A stretch of 64,000 nt of DNA from Hymenolepis diminuta (Eukaryota; Platyhelminthes; Cestoda; Cyclophyllidea; Hymenolepididae). Made by a program: the position numbers and the translations under genes. The stretch spans positions 2,253,969-2,317,968 of the forward strand of contig CAADRB010000007.1 of assembly GCA_900708905.1 (NCBI GenBank), given 5' to 3'. Position 1 is the stretch's first letter. Every line of letters starts with the position of its first letter. Under the pieces are notes generated by a model that saw only the letters and a list, made by a program, of their open reading frames with translations, was not told the origin of the DNA and did no database searches. This document shows, piece by piece, positions 25,901 to 39,400 of this stretch.

Positions 25901-28900
25901 TGGGGGGAATGCAGCATGTGCCTCTCTGGTGAGAAACACCCACTTATTCTTCTACTTATCATACTCTATGGACTTTTCTTGACCATTAACTGATCGGTAG
26001 AGTGAATGTTAATAACAGAATTTATATTTAAGAATAGCAAATTACCTACTGCCTTCATCCGTTTGCCTGATCATGTGAAAATCTGCAAAAATAGCCTTTC
26101 CAGAGTTGCTAAAATCACAATTTGACTGTAGTTACTTTACTTGCCTTTCTACACCTGCTTGTAGTTGCCTTTTTTCACATAGCACTACCAATTTCTGGCA
26201 TTTGTAGCGTTCGTGCAAGCATATTTCCGCCTTTTCCTTCTTCTCCTCTTATTGACTGATTCGTAGCGCAGTCACTGCTTCCATTGGCTATGGCACACAA
26301 TTCCACACTTCCTTAATTATATCTAATTTTCCCCATTCATTCGTCCATCCTGTGTCTTTTGTTTCTGCCTAAAACAACAAAGCTTATTCTAATTCATTAA
26401 AATATTACCTGTTGCCTTGACAACGAACTTTAATAATCAACTATTTTATATTTTGCTTGTTATATTATTATTTTATCTATCTTGTGGTTTAATATGATAC
26501 GGAACAATTCAATTTGTTCAAAGGAACGACTGTTTTCTCTTCTATTTGTGCAATCAAAGAAGCGAAAAGAAAAGCCCATTGTGAGGTATGTTATTAGAAA
26601 AGAACGAAAGGATGAAGAAGACGGGAGATAGTCACATATTTGGAGGGATACAAAAGTTTAGAATTGCTAATGTATATTTAGCTCTATTCATTTTGCATAG
26701 AAGAAGATAAGAAGTTGTTGTAGAGAGAAAGCGTGGAAGTTGCAGGAGATAAAAAAGCTACCATAGTCTGTAAAGCGCACAAAAATGATCACAAATTTTC
26801 TTTTTCCTACTAGTTTACATTTCAGATATTTACAAGATGTCCCCATTCATTTTGTAATTAGACGGATGTTTCTTTTTCAGCATGCAATCCTCTATTGGAT
26901 TCCATGTTATCAGTATTTAGAAGACGAATTCACACAAGGATAAATGAGGATGAAATTATTTAAAATTTAAATTCACCTAAAACTGAAACGAAGTAAGTAA
27001 ATTTTGTTCCATTAAGAAGGAGGACAAATTACGTGCAATTTTAAGTACAATAAAAAGCTCCAGGCTGAAATCGTTACATTAATAGTCGGCAATGTGTCAT
27101 GTAGAAATTAATGCTCCTTTATCAGTTTGACTGGGATTATCTAGATACTGGAGTAAATATTTATGTAAAGAAATAGAAAGACTAATAACGGAAAAGAAAT
27201 TACTTTAGTATTTGGCCTGTTCTCATTAAATTGCATGTTCACTAGAAATCGTGAATGATAAGTTCGTACTTCGGTTAAATAAAACGAGAAAAAGGCAATT
27301 GATATGATATGGATAGTGAAAGCTACAAGCGGCAGGAAATCAATATATAGCTATGAGCACACGTCTATTTAATGTAAAAGTTTCCATGGACGCGGGTGAA
27401 TTAGGAGAATCGCGCATACACTGTTTGGTGACAACGTATCCATGTGTGGATGTTAATGGAAAGTCAATAATAAATACTTATATTGATAAATCGTATCAAA
27501 AAACAAACGGAAGTATATCTCTGAAGTCCAAGTACGTGGATCTGTAAGACCTACCATACTCAATGAATCTATCAATCTATCTATCTAAATTTGTCTTCAT
27601 TATCACGTTCTTCAGACTTAGTCCAAGTTCTCACGGGAAAGAAGGAATAACATTTCATTCTGAAAGTTATATTTATAATTGCCTTTTTTGGGACGTATTG
27701 ATTTTATATTCCACAAAGCAGCCTTGGTTTCGATCATAAAACACCGACATCCAGTAGTGGAATGTGGTAGATTGGTTTTTTTTCTTTATAAGCTTGATGC
27801 AATCAGTGTGAGTTTGATCAGCAATTTTTAGTACCGTACTTGGTAAAAATACGGTGATAGTACTTAAGTCACCAACTGTACCTTTGAAGAAGATTTGAAT
27901 TCATTAAAATTAATTGATCACTTAGTTTATATGGTCGGGTTAAGTTTTTATTTACGAATGTTACATAATTAATAAACAAGTCTTTATCAGCTCTTTATAT
28001 ATGTTCAAATTAAATGCATTGTTTCCAGGCATTCTTCCTCCTCTGTTCAAGACAAAGAAGGGCCAATGTGTCCTTGTCCAAATACATTACTGATTATGTT
28101 ATTTTCCTCTATGGTGGGATCCCGGAGACCCACGGCAATCATCGGCCCCACTTTTACTCCGAACGCTTTAGAAGACTCCGTAAATGATTCAAGTCAGAAC
28201 TAGCATCCGAAAAAACTTTCGAGAGGAGGTTTTGGATGAAAGTAAGCGATTTCTATCTGTGAGGAATAATATTGCATATTTGTTAAAATGTGCGGTATTT
28301 CAGGGTTGTTGCTTTGCAGTATTTTAGAATAAGGCCTGCCATTACGGCAACTCCGTGTTATTATTAAGTTCCGATGTCTGTCAGCTATTTTGGGAGGCTA
28401 ATAAGATTATAACAGCTACCTATGTTCTTTTGTGCATACGTCCGCAATTAGATGAAGTAGAAGTGACTTGCAAAATGTTCAGTAAGGGATGGTAGTAAAA
28501 GATGGAGGCAACTAAGCTAATACTCCCTTCAATTGTAAAAAAACAGCTATCACAAGAATGAACTGAGACAGCGCAGGTTTAATTCTCATCAACTGCTCAT
28601 TCTAATAGTTTTTAACCTCAAATTCGCTATTTTTAAGTCGTCATCTAACTCTAGACAAACAACTAATTCCCTAAGCAAACAAATTAAACCAAACCATTGT
28701 TTGAAATCTGTATTTGAATATCAAGGTTTTACATTTTCAACGGATGAAAATAAACGGATCTTAATAATTAACATATTGATATTCCCTACCTGGCTCTTCT
28801 GCACTGTTGCAATGGTAGGAAGTCTAGTTTCTCAGCAAAGATCTGTCCCTCCACTAGATATCTCTAGGCCATTGTTGACTCAGACCCAGCTATGACAAAA

Positions 28901-30541
28901 ATGTGATTGCATCAAGACATTATGTATATACATATGTATTATAATCAGTTTTAAATTATAAAAGTCCAAGATTAAAACACGGAGGGACATATAACAGTTG
29001 ATATTCTAAAAAAACTATCAGGTTGTCAGTTTCACTGCCAATGAGCTAAATGGATGTATCACAGGACCTTTTCTGAAACTTGATTGCAGCCTATTTGTAG
29101 GAAATCTACCGAGCGGGCTCTTTTCACAGCCTGACACTGCAAAGAAGTCGTACGAATATCAAAACTGATGTTGAAGGTGCTTAAAATGAGGATTAACTCC
29201 ATGGATGTCTAAGACAAAAATAAAGTACCAATTTCCCAATGATATGCATTGAATTAATTAAGCTTAAATTACTATTATTATCTGCTGTAGCTATTCGAAA
29301 AATACAGTTATTAATCAGAAGATTAACTGCGAGAAATAGCACAATTGTCCTGGAAAAAACACGAGCCCTGGAGTTGGGTTCGAATTGGAGCATATAATGA
29401 AATCTGAATGTCAACAATCAGCAGAGTTCTGGGAGCATCGACCTGTTCAAATTCTTCAAGGAAGTAAAATTCTGTGTAATAACTTTTCATTAATTAACGT
29501 AATTTTTCATTATTTGATCACTGAGTCCTAGGTCGGCAATGTTCAAATTATTTTGATTTGGTTATTTAACTGAATAGTTTTTTGTGACAATTTCTCTTAT
29601 TTACATCTTCCTACTGCCATGAGTAAGTAAGTGAGGCTGGCAAAGGCATTTAAAAGTGTAATGACGCTAGGTCTATCGGGGTCACATTGATCGAATAGAT
29701 GGAATAAGTCAAGTCAAGTCACTCATGCCGCAAGATCAGTTCGTAGGTGGCAGGCAAGCCACCCCAATTTATTAATAAGTAAATTAGGTTTATATACAAA
29801 ACATTTCTCCGTTGGACGTCAGTCATGTCTCGTCGTCAGAGTCTCGGCATGATGATCGACACCTGTTTAAGTATCTATGTGCAAATAGACAAGCACACAG
29901 CGGGACCGCCTGTGGACATTATAGTCAGTCGTCAATCTTATCGCCAGTCAGTCACTTCCAATCGTCAGGTATTGATAGACATTTGTTGACTACAGCAGAA
30001 ACATAATAGAGCTCACAATATTTCACTCAATTTTGGTATGTTCCATGGGAGATTTTATGTTCCAACTAGCTTCCGACGCCTTTGTCACCTACCTCCATAA
30101 AAAACTCTGGTCCTTTTATCCTTATATTGCACATTTAAAGCATTTTATTCCAAAGCAAAGACAAGATAAGTACTTTGAATGAGTGGATGCAAAATCGACC
30201 AAGACAAAATTGCTTTCTTGGCATGGAAATTACAGAAATCACCATTTTATACACAGGACTTGTATTTAGGGCGTTCCTTTAAGAAAAGACAAGACAAAAT
30301 GACAAAATGAATTTTAAATAACGGTGTATTAGCCTAACTACATACGATTTCCTTCAAATTCTAGTTTCATCACTAACTTTTGCAATACGTACATATTAGA
30401 TTTTTTTCATCTTTAATTAGTTATTCCCGATCAAGTTTAGTTAATATTGGAACATTTTTGAATTATCTACATTGGCGGTCAGTGTGATTTGCAATCAAGA
30501 TAATCTATATTATTCCTTTAATTCTTTCTTAATTGACGCAG
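25901..30541. other. Intergenic stretch, no supported gene
   Basis: AT-rich overall. A 64-codon frame at 27353-27547 starts with ATG and has a GTAAGA donor-like site at 27544, but its translation matches no family I know and no partner exon is apparent. A TATC/TCTA microsatellite-like tract lies near 27566-27587. Bases 29620-30010 are G+C-richer with many GTCAG/CAGTC repeats and a six-pair hairpin (29746-29763). Confidence 0.5.
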
Positions 30542-30687
30542 GTGTTTTTGCAGTTAATCCTAATGGAAAGCACTTCACTTTGCCTTATGACATTTTGCTG
30601 AGTGGGAAATCTGAGGAACACTCAGACTTAAACGGAAATGCTCCTTTTACGCCATGTCAATTGGAACTTTTACCCATTTTATCGTAA
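30542..30687 (+). other. Candidate terminal coding exon, unidentified
   Basis: A long pyrimidine-rich tract (about 30510-30535) runs into GACGCAG at 30541, a good acceptor. It is followed by an open frame to TAA at 30685-30687. The translation contains GVFAVNPNGKHFTLPYDILL and ends ...QLELLPILS, and reads more like protein than the surrounding frames. No homologue comes to mind and I found no matching upstream exon, so this may be chance. Confidence 0.2.
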
Positions 30688-33600
30688 TAAATGGTCCGGA
30701 AGTTAGTTTCTGGAAGTCAAAAATTATTATTATGCGTCGGGTTTAACGTTCCTTGTGTAACAATTACCATGCAGAGTGTTACGGACCTTATTGTTCTATC
30801 ATATTGTAAAATGCTCAGGGCACCTATTGATTTATCTCAAAACGCAGTGTGCTCTCTTTTGCCTTCTTTCTGATAAGAAAGATAATTATTCATTACCTTA
30901 GCGTAGAACTGCTGTCCTACCAAAAAAGTCTCTCCTCCCCCTTTCCAAACATGAAATAAGAGAAGGAAGTTGTGCTGTCCCGATCCTACCTGCCCCGACC
31001 TATACCTACCTGCTGAGTGATCTCATTATGTTCCGCTCCAAGTATCCCTTGCGATATGTGATTTTATTAACCGATCGCCTGACTGTTGTTTTTACTTTGA
31101 CGGACCATTTTCCCCAGCTTAGTCGTGCCTAAATGCTTTAATATTTAGTAATATCTCATATTTTGTAATTACAAATATTTGCCGTATTTTTCAGCCCTCT
31201 GCTTTCTAAATACCTGGTCTTTTTGCTACTATACTAGTTTTAATATTATGACGTTTAGGATACACAATATAAGCCAGTAGATTTTTGCTTAAGAAACTTT
31301 AATTGCGGTTTTGATGATATATTACCTGTCAAAAGAAGGGGGGAGAGGAGAATTGGCCAATCAAGAAAAAAGGGACACACGAGCATCGTACGACTACGAC
31401 GAATTACAAACAAGGCAAGAAAACGAATTGGTATGAAACTGGATTATCAAATTCTAAGAGCATAAACTCGACGCGCGATTGAATACGAAGGATATTGAAT
31501 TCTGTAGTAGCCGAAACGTACTAAAGTATATACTGAAGGTAATAATGATGTTATGATCAAATGCCTCTTTTGATGCATTGGTCTCATTCTTCACTGACTA
31601 TCAATCTTCCTCTCTTCCACTCTTAATTGAATAGTTCAGCATTACCTTGCTTAAATGTTTAACTCTACACATTTAATTTACACCAATCATTTTGCATTAA
31701 ATAAAAATGATTTCTTTCACGTATCAGTGTGAGAAAAATAGAACAACCAAATGCTTCGGTCATAATATGCCCTCAGCAATTTTAGATTTGGATATCTATG
31801 CAGCAATTTGGGTATACCATTTTCAAACTTCACACTTCTCCGAGTACTTAACCAATTGAACACAATTTGCAATACTTACTGACTCCGAGAGATGCAAACG
31901 AGAAGTATAAACAAATAGAGTGACTGCAATTTAGTAAAAATATGAAGCAAGAAGGTGGAGATGACCTTCAGCCGAATATGACACAAATTACAGAGAGAAC
32001 TGTTCGGAGTGGATAGAAGATACACAACTGTTAATAAATACAACTATTTGAAGGCCTTAAAATAGACCCACGTTTTTATTACTCAAATCATTTCTGATCT
32101 TTGATTTCCTTCAGTTTCAGAATAAATCACAAATTAGTGTCATTTACAACTTACTTCTCCTTATAATTCTATCTCAAGATTCAAAATATTCCTACAAAAT
32201 TTTCCTCTCGATTATAAGTGTCCTAATTTTGAATAGGAAAAAAGAGGTTTAAGGACTATCTGATTATTTAAAATTCAAAATACCAGGCAAAATGTTTGGT
32301 AATAGAGGAAGGTGTACCATAAAAGTAATTGTCTCTACCATTCAAAGGAAAAGCTAAAATGACTGGTAAAACGTAAAAACGGGATACCGAATGGAAAATG
32401 GCTAATAATTTACAGGATATGTCTCCCAGAAACCTGAATCAAAGGTAAATTCCTTTCGACAAAATTTTGTCTCTTCACTAGTAAACATTAAGCTAGACAA
32501 ATTTAGGGACGAAAACTTTGTGTTAAGATATTACTTTGAACATACTTGAAGGAGAACTGAAACTCCCCGCTTCAAACTCACTGAAGCGGTATTTCGGCAG
32601 TCGATATATCTGTATCTGTCATATCTAGTGAGAGCTTGTCATTTATGATCGCTATTCCCAGCGAACTTTTTTCGGGGGAATTCCTATGTAAACGAAGTCA
32701 TGAGAGAAAAGTTGAGATAAAAAGGCTGATGATGGTACAGTTGTTAAAGAGTTTGAACACTTTACTTTATATTTAGAAATCACGATACTGTTTACTCAAA
32801 GTGGGATTAGAAATAATTTTTTGCAAATCTTTCGAGCACTGGCCTTGGACAACATCTCCGACCATCATGCTTTTGTCAGTTTTGATGATCCACCTGCTAA
32901 ATAAGGGATCCACATACCCGGGAGACTATGCTACATTGGAACATCTCAGTTTCGCCTTTAAATAATAATTTTATCAGCTTCATTATTTCCTGTTTGGACA
33001 TCAAAATGTAATGTTTGACCTAAAAATTTAACATAAAAATTCTTCTCTATATATGTTTAACATTTCCAGTGTTCTGCTTTTTAGGACCCAGAAGCTGCAG
33101 GCTTACTTCTACTAATTCGTCAGAACTTATTTAAACAAATGCATCGAGGAATTTTAAATTGGTTCCTATGGATCAGGAGCTGAGTAATCAGATCTCACAC
33201 ACATTTAAACAGAAAATAATTTGAGTTGCAAATTTTTCACAGGTTTACAATTTGTTTGCTTGAGAAACGTAGAACTATAAATTTTGAAATTTTAATACCA
33301 AAAATTAAGAAAGAAAAAACATCTTATAAGCTTTAAATTTTTTATTTTTAGTAATTTAAGTTTAAAAATTCTAGTTTTATGAGTGCTGCGGTTCAGTCTT
33401 CGTGCAGATCTGTAGTCAATGAATAATTTACCAAGATTAGATTAAAAGCTTCATTTTCAGAATAAAAAAATTATTTTCAACTTATGTTTAATTTCCAGGA
33501 AACAGTCTGTTTAATTGAATTCAACCATTTTATCTAAATAAATCACACATGTAATTTTTCGGATATACATTAAAAAATTAACATATTGAACTCTTTTTTT

Positions 33601-36438
33601 CGTTGCAATTTTATATTCATTTTGGAGTTTTTTATTGAATTGAGTTATACAACTATCTTTATACCTTGTTTGACTGCTTGAAATTACTATGAGTTGTACT
33701 TCTTGGTAGACTTCATCTTAAACCACCTATTGGCATTCAGTAGTGTCCTTAGAGGTCTGTTAGCATGGAAGGCTTTAATCGATTCTCAACAACTTCACAT
33801 TGAAAGTTCTCATGACTTTATGAGTTATCTCTGTTATACTCTTTGTGTTGTCATAAATAATTTGTTATTGTCTCTGTCTTCTTCCCATCGTGTAGTACTG
33901 ATTTTTTTCATATTCATCAATATATATGCAATGGTAACTATAATGATGACTCCATTTATGCCCGTATTTTTCTGAGTATTTATATTACTTTATTAATGTA
34001 TATGTCTGCATTGTGCACTTCGTGTGAATTTTACATCTTTTAGTCTCTAACAGAAGTTCCATCTCCAAGAAACATTAATTTAAAAAAATAGTCTTTTTCC
34101 GTCCTGATTGTGGTCAAAATTGTGAGAAGTTAGAAGAGAATTTGACTGACCAAAATCGACTCTCTCAGATTTTTAAATCCTTATTTTCACTATAAGTCTT
34201 TTAGATTGGCCTTGCTTTATGATTAGATCATTCATCTATGTTATTAATAATGATCTCGATAACAGAAAACCTTAGTTGTGATAACTAGGAATGCTTATCA
34301 AGCGTGAGAACACCGGAGTTAGAAGGTGTTTGAAATGAATAAATTTTATTTCTTGAAGCACGCCTTCTTGTAAATGTCTGAGCGAGCTTGATATGTGGTG
34401 GTAAAATGGGATAAGATATTTGCTGGTGATTGGGAAATTTTGAGCTAAGCTGTGATATGTAAAAGTGAAAAGATTATAAGTTTAACGGTCCTGTCTAATC
34501 AGGAGATCGATTGCAAATCTTAAAGGTTTGATTTTAAAACAGCAAACATTTAAGTTTTAATTATTCTTGTAACATCGACTGGTGATAGCTCATAATTTGA
34601 AATCAATTTCTCTGAGTTTGATTTATTTAAAAGAGCAGAAAGCATGCATGTAGCAATATTTCAAGTTAATGGTATATTGTTGGCAATAAAGTTGATTTTT
34701 GAAAATATTCCTCACATATATAATTTTGCAAAATATAGGACCAATCAGTAGCTAAACAAATTCTTTCTTGATCCAGCACCGCAGCTATGGTAAACAAACC
34801 TCCTTTCCCACATAAGTCAAACCTAGAAAATTTTGCCAATCAATCACAATTGGTTAAACACTTGATTACAACTGTCAAACTATCCTAAATCAATTTGCAA
34901 AAGTAATAATTTATTCGAGAAAACTGACTTCTACCAAACACCTACAAAATGTTTGTGCTATATCAAATACTAAATTAAACATTCCTATCATAATTTACGG
35001 TTAATGAAAAACATTATATATACACATATATTTATATGCATTTGTTATCTAGTTATATATTAAAATCTTTTGTGAACACGGGTCAATGAGCTTTACTAAA
35101 TAACAAGGTTTCGGCTGGTTTCTAAGCTATTAGTGTTGGCTTATACTGACTAGACGCTCTACTAAAATGAAGGTGGGAGTGGTTAAGCCACCCATTCTTT
35201 AAACTCGTGGAAGTTCAGATGTTAGCTTTTTTCGAGCGTCGAACTCTACAGAACTGGATTGTGAAATACGTGATTATGAAGTTACACGAGAATTCAAATC
35301 TCCGTTCATGAAAATCAATCCAACTGTCCCGTGATGCCTCGAAAACTGTTCTCTAACAGAAATGAGCTTCTTAGAGGACCTAAAAACGTTATAAACAAAA
35401 AGACAGAAATTGCAACTCCAGCTCCAGAGGTCTCCTTACTTTTGAAGAAAGATAGCTCCTTATTTCCTCTTCTTCCCAATTTGGTGACTCCAGTATTTAA
35501 AGCTATTCATCTTTATGTAACATGAACATTAACTGAATTTGCATTGATCAAATGGAATTAATAAAAGAATATCAGTCAAGTTATGGTACGATCAGTCTCA
35601 TAATGATGTGATACGGATTAAACTAAGCTTGTCCTTTGGCTTTTAGCAGGTAGAAGCTGATATGCCTTCATTAAAATGCTTAAATTTGGAAATATGTTTG
35701 AATTAGGTCTCCACGGTTTCTATGGCCTGAATCAGTATTTTTAAGGGAGATCACAGCAATCACTAACTGGAATTTTCATGGGAGTCGTTGATTCTTAGCT
35801 TCATGCAAGTTGGCCGGGAGTTAAAGTAAAAATAAGGCATCACGTATCTACTGCTAAGGTATCAAATTAAAAATCAATCTTAATGAATTGATCTGATGTC
35901 TTTTCCTTTATAAAAGTGCTCATAAATTTTGTCTTTTTTTCCATGAGATACCAAAACTCGTGCAAGCTACATACATTTTACAATGATCATTTTTTTAAAG
36001 TCCTGGAGGGTTTCAGCTCCCACATTTCCTTAGCTAGTATTCAACCTACCCTCTTGAAAATGCGAGAAGTCAGTTAAGCAAAGATAATAATCTGTGTTGA
36101 TTTAATGTTTAAGAATTTAGCTTTTCATAAAATGGCGGAGGGATTCCATATTTACAACCATCGAGTGTCTCCGTGACGAAGAACTTATGTACAAATATAA
36201 CCTGAAGCGGGATCTGAGGAAGAAAAATGGGCAGATTTAAATCACATTAGATGTTCACTAGACTAAAACTACACAAGATGAGAGGGGCGGGCGGATGGGG
36301 GAAAGATGTTTCATATTTTTGGCATATTAGGAATGGGCAATGATCATTAAGGGGGAGAAGGAGAAAGCTAGCATTATCATCTAACCGGGCATTCAAAAAT
36401 ATACAGACTGGGTGAGGTGATCATCTGAGTCACATCTG
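30688..36438. other. Intergenic stretch without recognised gene
   Basis: Bases 30930-31130 are pyrimidine-rich and could be a very diverged fourth copy of family R1, for example in the part around a shared CGCCTG. The rest is AT-rich. Open frames at 33694-33975 and 35331-35525 carry no recognisable motif. This stretch ends at the stop codon of the minus-strand receptor gene, whose 3' untranslated region must lie here. Confidence 0.5.
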
Positions 36439-39400
36439 CTAAAGGAGAAGCATTTGCTCTGCTGTAAAATCACTGTTAACGCCATTTAGTATCTCAGAGC
36501 GTCTTCTAAATCTCTCCGGAGGTATCTGGGTGGGTTTAAATTCTCGAGCTTTTGTCCACGTCCTCATATTAATAGGATCACTAGTTGAGGTTGGCTGAGG
36601 ACTTCTGCTGTATTCTACATTGAGGTTTGGGATATAAGAGTCGTAATAACTCCGAGTACTAGCAAGACTTTCTCTTCGACTCATGAGCCTTGAAGGTCGA
36701 GGAGGATTATTTTCTAAAAGATCATCATCCTCAGTTGTTACTGACATCATAAAAGTTTGTTGGGGAGTTGACGAAGGAGGAACTGGAGAGTCATCTATCT
36801 CCCCTTCATTCGCTTTTATTTCATCCTTGGTAATCGAGTTTAGTGGAGAGCATTCAATTTGCACATTAGGAGTTTCAATCGTACTAGCAATACTGAGGGA
36901 ATTAATATGATGATAGCTTAACCCTCGTGGTTTCTGACGAGGTCGACGTTTTCCACTTGAAATACTGGAGATTGAAGTAGTGTAGCTTGTACCTGATTTC
37001 CTAGGAAGACCAAACTGGTGAGAGAAATTCTCTGTCCGAAGTCGAGTATTAATATCTGAGCATTGTAAGCGGAGAATATATAGAAACGGCATCCGGAATT
37101 CACGATTGAACATTGCGTAAATTAGTGGATTCAAAAAGCTGTTTCCATATCCTAAGGAAAATAAGTAAATTCTGTTTTAGGTCACATAGGGAAGAAAATA
37201 GAAGAAAAATAGAAAAATAAATCAAAAACCAACATTTAAAAAGAACAAACAAACTAATTTTATTATCTACCATGCAATGAACTCGAGGATAATTTGAATT
37301 ATAACAACTTTTTACATAATTATGAATTTTTATTTATACTGTATTAATATATTCCCAAAGATTTATTTGCATTAATTTTCTAATTTGTTTAAATTGACGA
37401 TTTTAACTGGGATTAAGATTATGCAACCTTGGTTTTTTTCACTGTATCTAACATCTGCATTTGAGAGATTAAAATAGAGTCAGTGTAGTTAAACATTTTT
37501 AAATTTTTTGCCGATTTCCCATTTCAACAAAAAACAGGTTGTTCCGATACGATCAAGATATTACTCCTGTCTATGACTATTCCAGGGCAGTTTATTGATT
37601 TAATTGGTCAGTTAATTAATACAGTGTCATGTGGAAATGGCTTCTTTTGCAGAAGTTGCAGATAACATAAAGACCTCAAAGAATTTGGTTGACATGTTCA
37701 ATTCTCTCTTAAATTTATCCTGTCCTTCTAGCCAAATTTGAGACGCTGTATATAACAACTGAAACCAGGTTTGCCTAGAATGGGAGATAAAAAAGCATTG
37801 GTAACCGGATCCATGAAAATTACGAGATTTTGCTACACCTACTTAGAGATATTAATGTTAAATACTTTACACGATTCTCGATTAATTGGCCTGAATATAG
37901 TTTATTCCAATGTTTAAAGTTAAAATACATACACTTGATTAATCTTTATATTATTCGTTCATGACGTTTTCCCCAGTTACTTTAAATTGATTTTATTAAA
38001 AAGAAGAATATCCTAAAAAAGCGGTCTAAAAAACTGATTAATTTGGAATAATTTACTTAAAACGCAACATTGATCATATTGAATAATAACAATATATGAT
38101 ATAAATGTCCTACGTAAGATTTTAGTTAAATAAATTGAATAATTTCTGCATCTTGCTTTCACGAATGAACATGAAGAAATCATTCCAAACTTATCGTTCA
38201 TGAGATCTACCTTCATCTTCTAATTTTAATATCTAGACATCACCGATTGTGTGTAAAATACAATACATTTTTAACATTAGTATTAGAAAAACATCTGAAC
38301 ACCACAAATAATGGGATAGTCCAGTAAGAACTGAAATGAACGGTCAACTAGGAATAATTTAACGAATAAAGAGATCAAGGCTCTAACTCCGTTTGAAGCA
38401 CCGAGTTCCTTATGCTCTCTAAACATTCCAAAACTCCATTATTATGATTCGATCAGTATTACAAAAATTTTCTGGAGTCTCCTGGAAAATCTGTCTTGTG
38501 ATATATTAGCTGATCGCATTAGCAGATATTTTGGATTTTTTATTTCTTCCCTCCTTCCTATACAATAGATGCCTTAAAAGTTCCTATAAAACTCCAAGAT
38601 TTAGACCTCCTTAGTAAAATTTTTACCCTAATTAACTTCTGTTTCATAATTAAGCACACAGATATGATTTTCTTAAGCTTATTCCTTTAATCAATCACTT
38701 ATGTACCTTGAAGTTTCCTTTTAATAAACCCCTTCTTTATTTATATGGCGGTTAAATTAATCTTTATTACAGTGAACCTGCAAATAACGGCATCATTTCT
38801 ACTAAACTATAGGGGAAAAGTCAATTCTTTTCGCTAAGCAGAAAAGTAACTAACTAAAAGATAGAAAATAGAGCCAAAACAGACAAATAGGTGAACTTTA
38901 AGATATGAGTTTATATAAAGTTTACTCTACTTAGCTCTATCATGTTAATATAAACTGAAATCGTCCTTCTGACTTGGCCATTAGAAAAATCTCCCTTGCA
39001 TATGATAAACAATGGTTCTAGAATACTAAATATAGAAGTGACTCCACCATTCTCTCTCAAAACTTTGTCAATCCAGGTACATGCTTTCCACTGCAATCAG
39101 ACGATTTTGCACTGCGATTAAAAACATGCAAATGAATGCAAACCTCTGATCTTGAAAACCATCACCTAGTACAATGATCTAAGCTACAGCTGGGTGTTTT
39201 CAAAATATACGGAAATAAAGTCTACATAGATAAATATTGTATTGAAAACTCTTTATTCCTTAGATTCTACCTCTTGTATAAGAGGGATAAATAAAAAGAT
39301 AGGCATCCGCAACCTTCTAGTTGTACTTTACATCTGTTTAACAAAGTGGAAGAATTATCCGGAGATTAATTTAGTATGACAGCGGTGCCGCAAGCTTTTG

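Noticed and set aside
27353..27547. 64-codon frame with ATG and GTAAGA donor
   Set aside because: There is no recognisable protein content, and its phase does not fit the candidate exon at 30542.
30660..30690. Similarity to the end of the synthase gene (AACTTTTRCCCATTTT)
   Set aside because: The match is limited to about 18 bases, with no similarity upstream, so duplication of the gene is not supported.
36683..36910. Plus-strand open frame over the receptor C-tail
   Set aside because: It is a shadow of the real minus-strand coding exon, with no splice or start context of its own.
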